IMG/VR virus record: IMGVR_UViG_3300028298_000007
Coordinates: 1-64,000 of that record
Length of the DNA: 64,000 nt
From: a virus
Direction: 5' to 3' (one strand)
Part shown: one piece after another, positions 62,752-64,000 of the stretch
How the letters are laid out: each line of letters starts with the position of its first letter
How positions within the stretch are numbered: position 1 is the stretch's first letter
Translations under genes and position numbers: made by a program
Notes under the pieces: model-generated
What the model saw: the letters and a program-made list of their open reading frames with translations, nothing else
What the model was told of the DNA's origin: nothing
Databases searched by the model: none

Positions 62752-63521
62752 GCGATACTCGAACAAATGCCGATACACTCTGTTTCTTTTTCATCATCCG
62801 TATCGTAATATGATGACAACTCCCCCCGTTCTATCCGCCCACGAAACGCCTCAAGAGTTTCATCTTTGAAGAATGAAATATCTTTACCAAGATATTCTCT
62901 CATTTCCCGTTCTACTCGTTCTCGTTCTGCATAGACTTCTGGTAATTTCTCATAAAGAAGTTTCCAATGTTTTTTCCCTGCACGAACGCACCCCCCAGAA
63001 CAATTGTTATGCAGGAATCCCAATCTGTAGAGGAGTGGTTCTTGAATGTTTGCAGCCTTCAGGAAGTCGTCAATCTGCTGTTTTGTTGTGTTCTCTCTGA
63101 TAAGTGGAAATGTCAACTTCGGCCATTTTCCAGTTCTTACAGCAACCGTTTGATAAACTCCGACAATTCTGTTTGCTCTATGTGGTTCATCAGCACCAAT
63201 ACCAAATACAAGCGTATCTCCATCTTTGTAGAACTTTTGCAGTCGTTCTGCTTTTAGGATTCGAGAGCAAAAAGGCATACGATTATTTGCCAAAGCATTG
63301 TTGTTATAAAACAATGCCTCTGGACTTCTTCCATCCGAATCGAAAGTGATGGGGTGATTAAAATGTTTTGAAAGGTCATCAAGGAAACGATATAGGTCTG
63401 CGTGTTCCCATTTTGTATCATTGAAATACAAGATGACCTCTTCTTTTGGATACTGCTTCAATGCCCAGTCTGCACACCAAGCCGAAGCCTTTCCGCCACT
63501 AATTGCTACTATCACACTCAT
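62748..63521 (-). CDS. PAPS reductase-like PP-loop protein
   Basis: A 257-residue protein with VAISGGKASAWCADWA (SGGxxS PP-loop), LYFNDTKWEHADLYRFL (typical of the PAPS reductase/DndC family), CSRILK and FLHNNCSGGCVRAGKKHW. It should bind ATP and activate or transfer sulfur. Phages carry such genes near DNA modification loci; the substrate is unknown. Confidence 0.75.
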   Translation of the reverse strand: MSVIVAISGGKASAWCADWALKQYPKEEVILYFNDTKWEHADLYRFLDDLSKHFNHPITFDSDGRSPEALFYNNNALANNRMPFCSRILKAERLQKFYKDGDTLVFGIGADEPHRANRIVGVYQTVAVRTGKWPKLTFPLIRENTTKQQIDDFLKAANIQEPLLYRLGFLHNNCSGGCVRAGKKHWKLLYEKLPEVYAERERVEREMREYLGKDISFFKDETLEAFRGRIERGELSSYYDTDDEKETECIGICSSIA

Positions 63522-63666
63522 GTTTCAACTCCCTAACTAATTTCTCGTTTGCATCCACAATCTTCTGCATATCCTCAACGGATATTTCTTTTTCCAAAGG
63601 CTCAAAGAAATAAACCTTCTCGTCCTCTGTCTGAAAATACTCTTTCGTTACTTTGATGACTTTCAT
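63499..63666 (-). CDS. small hypothetical protein
   Basis: A 55-residue acidic/basic protein (MKVIKVTKEYFQTEDEKVYFFEP...) starting with AGGAGTG upstream and overlapping the PP-loop gene start by 23 bases. Directly follows the promoter at 63680-63708. Confidence 0.5.
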   Translation of the reverse strand: MKVIKVTKEYFQTEDEKVYFFEPLEKEISVEDMQKIVDANEKLVRELKHECDSSN

Positions 63667-63679
63667 ATTTCACTCCTTA

Positions 63680-63720
63680 AATATACACTATTTCTGGTTA
63701 AAAAGCAAGTAATTTTAACC
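63680..63720 (-). promoter_or_regulatory. promoter with overlapping inverted repeat
   Basis: Minus-strand TTGCTT (63708-63703), 17-bp spacer and TATATT (63685-63680). GGTTAAAA (63696-63703) and TTTTAACC (63713-63720) form an inverted repeat around the -35, a likely operator. It drives the PP-loop, recombinase and glycan operon leftward. Confidence 0.55.
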
Positions 63721-63745
63721 GATTTCTTTTGATTTTGTTGGATTT

Positions 63746-63928
63746 TCATAAGCAGTTAGAACCTCCCTTGCCTCCTTCGTTTTCCTCGCGCTGCTTTTTA
63801 GCTGCGCTGTAAAAATCTAAGATACCGTTGATATAACCTGAGCGCTGATCCACCGGCTCTTTAGTGCAATCGGAAATCAGGCGGTTTCTAATTTCTTCCA
63901 AAGTTTCCTTTACTATTGCAGGTGGCAT
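63746..63928 (-). CDS. small hypothetical protein
   Basis: A 60-residue, helical, charged protein with a Gly/Asn/Cys end (GGKGGSNCL). GGAGGCC precedes the ATG. Function unknown. Confidence 0.5.
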   Translation of the reverse strand: MPPAIVKETLEEIRNRLISDCTKEPVDQRSGYINGILDFYSAAKKQREENEGGKGGSNCL

Positions 63929-63929
63929 T

Positions 63930-64000
63930 TTAGGCCTCCTTTTCCTTTAATTTGAAGAACTCTTTATTTTGGCAACTATCGCACCTAACTTCCAGGCTTT
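63930..64000 (-). CDS. partial C-terminus of a zinc-ribbon-like protein
   Basis: The minus-strand frame entering from the right edge ends LEVRCDSCQNKEFFKLKEKEA and stop at 63930-63932. The CDSC pair resembles Com-type or other small zinc ribbons. The start lies outside the window. Confidence 0.45.
   Translation of the reverse strand, partial: SLEVRCDSCQNKEFFKLKEKEA

Overview
The window looks like about 64 kb of an AT-rich tailed-phage genome (Caudoviricetes), most likely a long non-contractile-tailed siphovirus. The evidence is a lambda-like order of virion genes: terminase small and large subunits, portal, capsid, tail terminator, tail tube, G/GT-type frameshifted chaperone, tape measure, DUF2460, DUF2163, NlpC/P60 and J-like tip protein. 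There are also phage replication genes and dozens of tiny cistrons with strong Shine-Dalgarno sequences. The host cannot be read directly; a Sec-exported peptidase and heptosyltransferase-like enzymes would suit a Gram-negative host. No integrase or clear lysogeny module is seen.

Layout. Bases 1-530 hold a leftward promoter, a terminator hairpin and then a rightward promoter, so transcription diverges here. From 0.6 to 25.4 kb nearly everything runs rightward. This arm has a coiled-coil protein, an AT-rich zone with DnaA-box-like sites, an HNH gene on the opposite strand, a cell-wall peptidase and a dense run of small ORFs (2.4-8.5 kb) containing three candidate type II hammerhead ribozymes. 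Next come a ParB-like zinc protein, RNase H, a ribbon-helix-helix candidate with operator-like repeats, and an independently promoted pseudoknot-like RNA. A replication/repair block follows: SNF2 helicase disrupted at its 3' end by an HNH gene, VRR-NUC-like nuclease, an odd tRNA, a structured RNA, an ACP-like protein without the usual serine, and a TOTE-type primase-helicase. An iteron-like region with a perfect DnaA box comes next, then two DNA methyltransferases, a radical SAM protein, a self-regulated HTH gene and another HNH gene. The arm ends at a bidirectional terminator at 25,403-25,446.

From 64 kb back to 25.4 kb genes run leftward. The order of transcription is: small ORFs, PAPS-reductase-like protein, IS607-like serine recombinase, GroES, then a glycan/methyltransferase cluster (52-61 kb), fibre-like genes, terminase, intein-containing portal, Dam-type methylase, protease-scaffold-capsid fusion, decoration-like proteins, head-tail and tail genes, and small membrane proteins.

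Features that stand out: five virion-region proteins carry long polyserine tracts next to a glycosyltransferase cluster; three hammerhead ribozymes follow ORF stop codons; the GT chaperone has a canonical A AAA AAC slippery site; the portal intein ends in Gln rather than Asn; and four homing-type nucleases have invaded the genome. Gene families were assigned by reading motifs only; no database search was run.
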